Source of the DNA: Clostridia bacterium
GTDB lineage: Bacteria; Bacillota_A; Clostridia; Christensenellales; Aristaeellaceae
DNA length: 6,100 nt
Assembly (NCBI GenBank): GCA_025997215.1
Contig: BNUH01000133.1
Span: 1-6,100 of the forward strand
Reading direction: 5' to 3'
Below the pieces are notes generated by a model. That model was given only the letters and a program-made list of their open reading frames with translations. It was not told the origin of the DNA and made no database searches. Below, piece by piece: positions 5,119 through 6,100 of the stretch; position 1 is the stretch's first letter; the number at the start of each line of letters is the position of its first letter. Both the position numbers and the translations under genes were made by a program.

Positions 5119-5394
5119 TTATTGCGTTAGTATATCATTCTCACCGAATGATTCAGAAGCGTTCGCCAAAGCAGCTTTTAGGATTTCAATCTTGCTCTTC
5201 TGACCGTCAATCTGTTTGGCTAAGACTTCCTGCGTTTTGGCATACTTAGAAACAGACGTGTCGCTCTTATCGAACTCGGAAGCGACTAAAGCCATCTCGC
5301 TGCCAAGCACCTTCATGGATTGATTAATGTCGGATAGGGCTTTCCGAAAATCAGCTTCACCTTCGACACCAATCTTGATCCCAATATCTGCCAT
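5119..5394 (-). pseudogene. N-terminal fragment of phage tail tape-measure protein
   Basis: The ATG at 5392-5394 follows AAGGAGG (5402-5408) by 7 nt. The product begins MADIGIKIGVEGEADFRKAL, then SDINQSMKVLGSEMALVASE, the standard opening of Firmicute tape-measure proteins, followed by a heptad-rich coiled-coil stretch (about 45-85). Intact members run from several hundred to well over a thousand residues. They wind inside the tail tube, set its length and often carry membrane or lytic domains. Here the frame stops after 91 codons (FGENDILTQ then TAA at 5119-5121), exactly where the prophage sequence is interrupted. The remaining peptide could be made but cannot work as a tape measure, so no functional tail can be built from this locus. 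Confidence 0.8.
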
Positions 5395-5410
5395 ATAGCC
5401 GCCTCCTTCC

Positions 5411-5605
5411 CTAATTCAATCCTAGTGGCATAATATCATCCAGGAATATATCTGCCTTCGGTTTTGCAAGCCCGTTATATTGTTGATGACATGCCAATAA
5501 ATCAAGGAACAAACCAAGCCGTGTCAGCCAGAATTGCGTCGGCTGCATATTAAGCTGGGCTGTTCCTTGATAGTAAAGCCGGATGAATATTTCATCCGTA
5601 CTCAT
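5411..5605 (-). CDS. Small phage tail-module protein between chaperone and tape measure
   Basis: The 64-residue product reads MSTDEIFIRLYYQGTAQLNM, then QPTQFWLTRLGLFLDLLACH and QQYNGLAKPKADIFLDDIMP. Its ATG overlaps the stop of the previous gene (ATGA at 5602-5605), and the tape-measure RBS follows its TAA. In siphophages this slot holds the second tail-assembly chaperone reading frame, often reached by ribosomal frameshift; this version has its own start instead. The Trp-x-x-x-x-Gly...Leu-x-x-x-Cys-His-x-x-x-x-Gly-x-Ala-Lys-Pro-Lys pattern is one I associate with small proteins at this position in clostridial prophages. Role in tail assembly is inferred from position. Confidence 0.7.
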   Translation of the reverse strand: MSTDEIFIRLYYQGTAQLNMQPTQFWLTRLGLFLDLLACHQQYNGLAKPKADIFLDDIMPLGLN

Positions 5606-5979
5606 CCGGCTTCCGCGTTTTTTGGATCAGGTTCGTTCTCCACCGCCCGCTTCACGCCGCGCGACATGCACTCCATAATTGCGTCCTTGAAGTCGATGAT
5701 GTCTGATGGCGTGGTCAGTAGCTCGACTTTCTCGTCAGTCAGAAGCGGACGCTGGCTCTCTGGGTGGTGCAGATTGTTGATCATGATGCCCTGATTGCAC
5801 AGCATCGTAATGAGCCAGACAACCTCCTCGATAACCTGCTCGAAGTTGCCTGAATTCTGGAGTTTATCCGCGACAGCTTCCAGCCCGCCATACCGCTTGC
5901 CGATCTCGCGGGTAGCGCGCATAGTCATGATAAGCTCATATTGCTCGGCGTCGATTGTTATAGTTGCATTATTATCCAT
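5602..5979 (-). CDS. Probable phage tail assembly chaperone
   Basis: The 125-residue protein begins MDNNATITIDAEQYELIMTM, then RATREIGKRYGGLEAVADKL, with a helical middle (FEQVIEEVVWLITMLCNQGI) and an acidic, charged end (VKRAVENEPDPKNAEAG). GAGGAGGA (5988-5995) lies 8 nt before ATG 5977-5979. Size, position between the major tail gene and the tape measure, and the Arg-x-Ile-x-Lys-Arg-Tyr-Gly-Gly segment fit the gpG-like tail chaperones that coat the tape-measure protein before tube polymerisation. The stop overlaps the 64-residue gene by 4 nt. No clear slippery heptamer was found near the overlap. The gene itself appears intact although its partner, the tape measure, is broken. Confidence 0.72.
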   Translation of the reverse strand: MDNNATITIDAEQYELIMTMRATREIGKRYGGLEAVADKLQNSGNFEQVIEEVVWLITMLCNQGIMINNLHHPESQRPLLTDEKVELLTTPSDIIDFKDAIMECMSRGVKRAVENEPDPKNAEAG

Positions 5980-6017
5980 TTGTTATATCCTCCTCATGAT
6001 CCGCTTGTTTCGTTTGT

Positions 6018-6100
6018 CTAGTCAGCCGTTCCGGTTGATTCAGTGCTTGACGTATCAGGTGTGGATGGTGTAGTATCGGTTGGGGTTGAACCAGTCGTAT
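6018..6100 (-). CDS. C-terminal end of probable phage major tail protein (partial, runs off window)
   Basis: The minus frame closing at TAG 6018-6020 encodes at least 26 residues rich in Thr, Ser and Pro: TTGSTPTDTTPSTPDTSS then TESTGTAD. It ends 38 nt before the chaperone start, and the gene in this slot of siphophage operons is the major tail (tube) protein. Flexible Thr/Ser/Pro tails at the C-terminus are common there. The body lies outside the window, so the product name rests on position and composition only. Confidence 0.5.
   Translation of the reverse strand, partial: TTGSTPTDTTPSTPDTSSTESTGTAD

Noticed and set aside
1610..5122. The 3.5 kb segment as a transposon or IS-borne insertion
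   Set aside because: There is no transposase, terminal inverted repeat or target duplication that I could see at the two joints, and the flanking genes are not two halves of one gene.

Overview
The window looks like a decayed, mosaic prophage from a low-to-mid GC Firmicute, most likely a clostridial gut-type bacterium. The evidence is the phage gene families present (HK97-type terminase, SPP1 gp16-like head closure, tape-measure and tail-chaperone cassette), strong AGGAGG ribosome sites, TATAAT-type promoters and a TnpW-like small gene. The taxonomic guess is inference. No gene was identified by database search.

Layout. (a) 1-225: no gene recognised. (b) 227-~365, plus strand: a short fragment of a phage family-A DNA polymerase. 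It abuts the 5' end of a minus-strand gene (start 405) that keeps its promoter and RBS but has lost its body. (c) 481-530: a terminator facing the minus strand, serving a 56-residue TnpW-like gene at 540-710. (d) 735-1666, minus: a hairpin and then the C-terminal part of a phage tail or host-contact protein that has lost its N-terminus. (e) ~1622-2303, plus: the C-terminal ~105 residues of a large terminase subunit, overlapped by a head-closure gene. (f) 2254-4994, minus: a compact operon with its own promoter, holding a C5-cytosine methyltransferase, a PD-(D/E)XK-like putative restriction endonuclease and an unrecognised 123-residue gene. (g) 5119-6100, minus: a phage tail module read from right to left, consisting of the end of a probable major tail protein, a tail chaperone-like protein, a 64-residue protein and only the first 91 codons of the tape-measure protein.

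The minus-strand tail module on the right and the tail-protein C-terminus on the left probably belonged to one late operon. The rest of the tape measure and the genes that normally follow it are missing. In their place is a segment of about 3.5 kb that carries head genes on the opposite strand plus the restriction-modification (R-M) operon. The prophage therefore cannot make virions from this locus, while the R-M genes are full length with a good promoter.

The most striking point is in the methyltransferase. All other diagnostic motifs are intact, but the catalytic cysteine of motif IV (Pro-Pro-Cys) is read as serine (codon 4555-4557), next to a full-length nuclease gene. Either the methyltransferase is inactive and the nuclease must be silent or differently controlled, or serine works here, or one base is miscalled.
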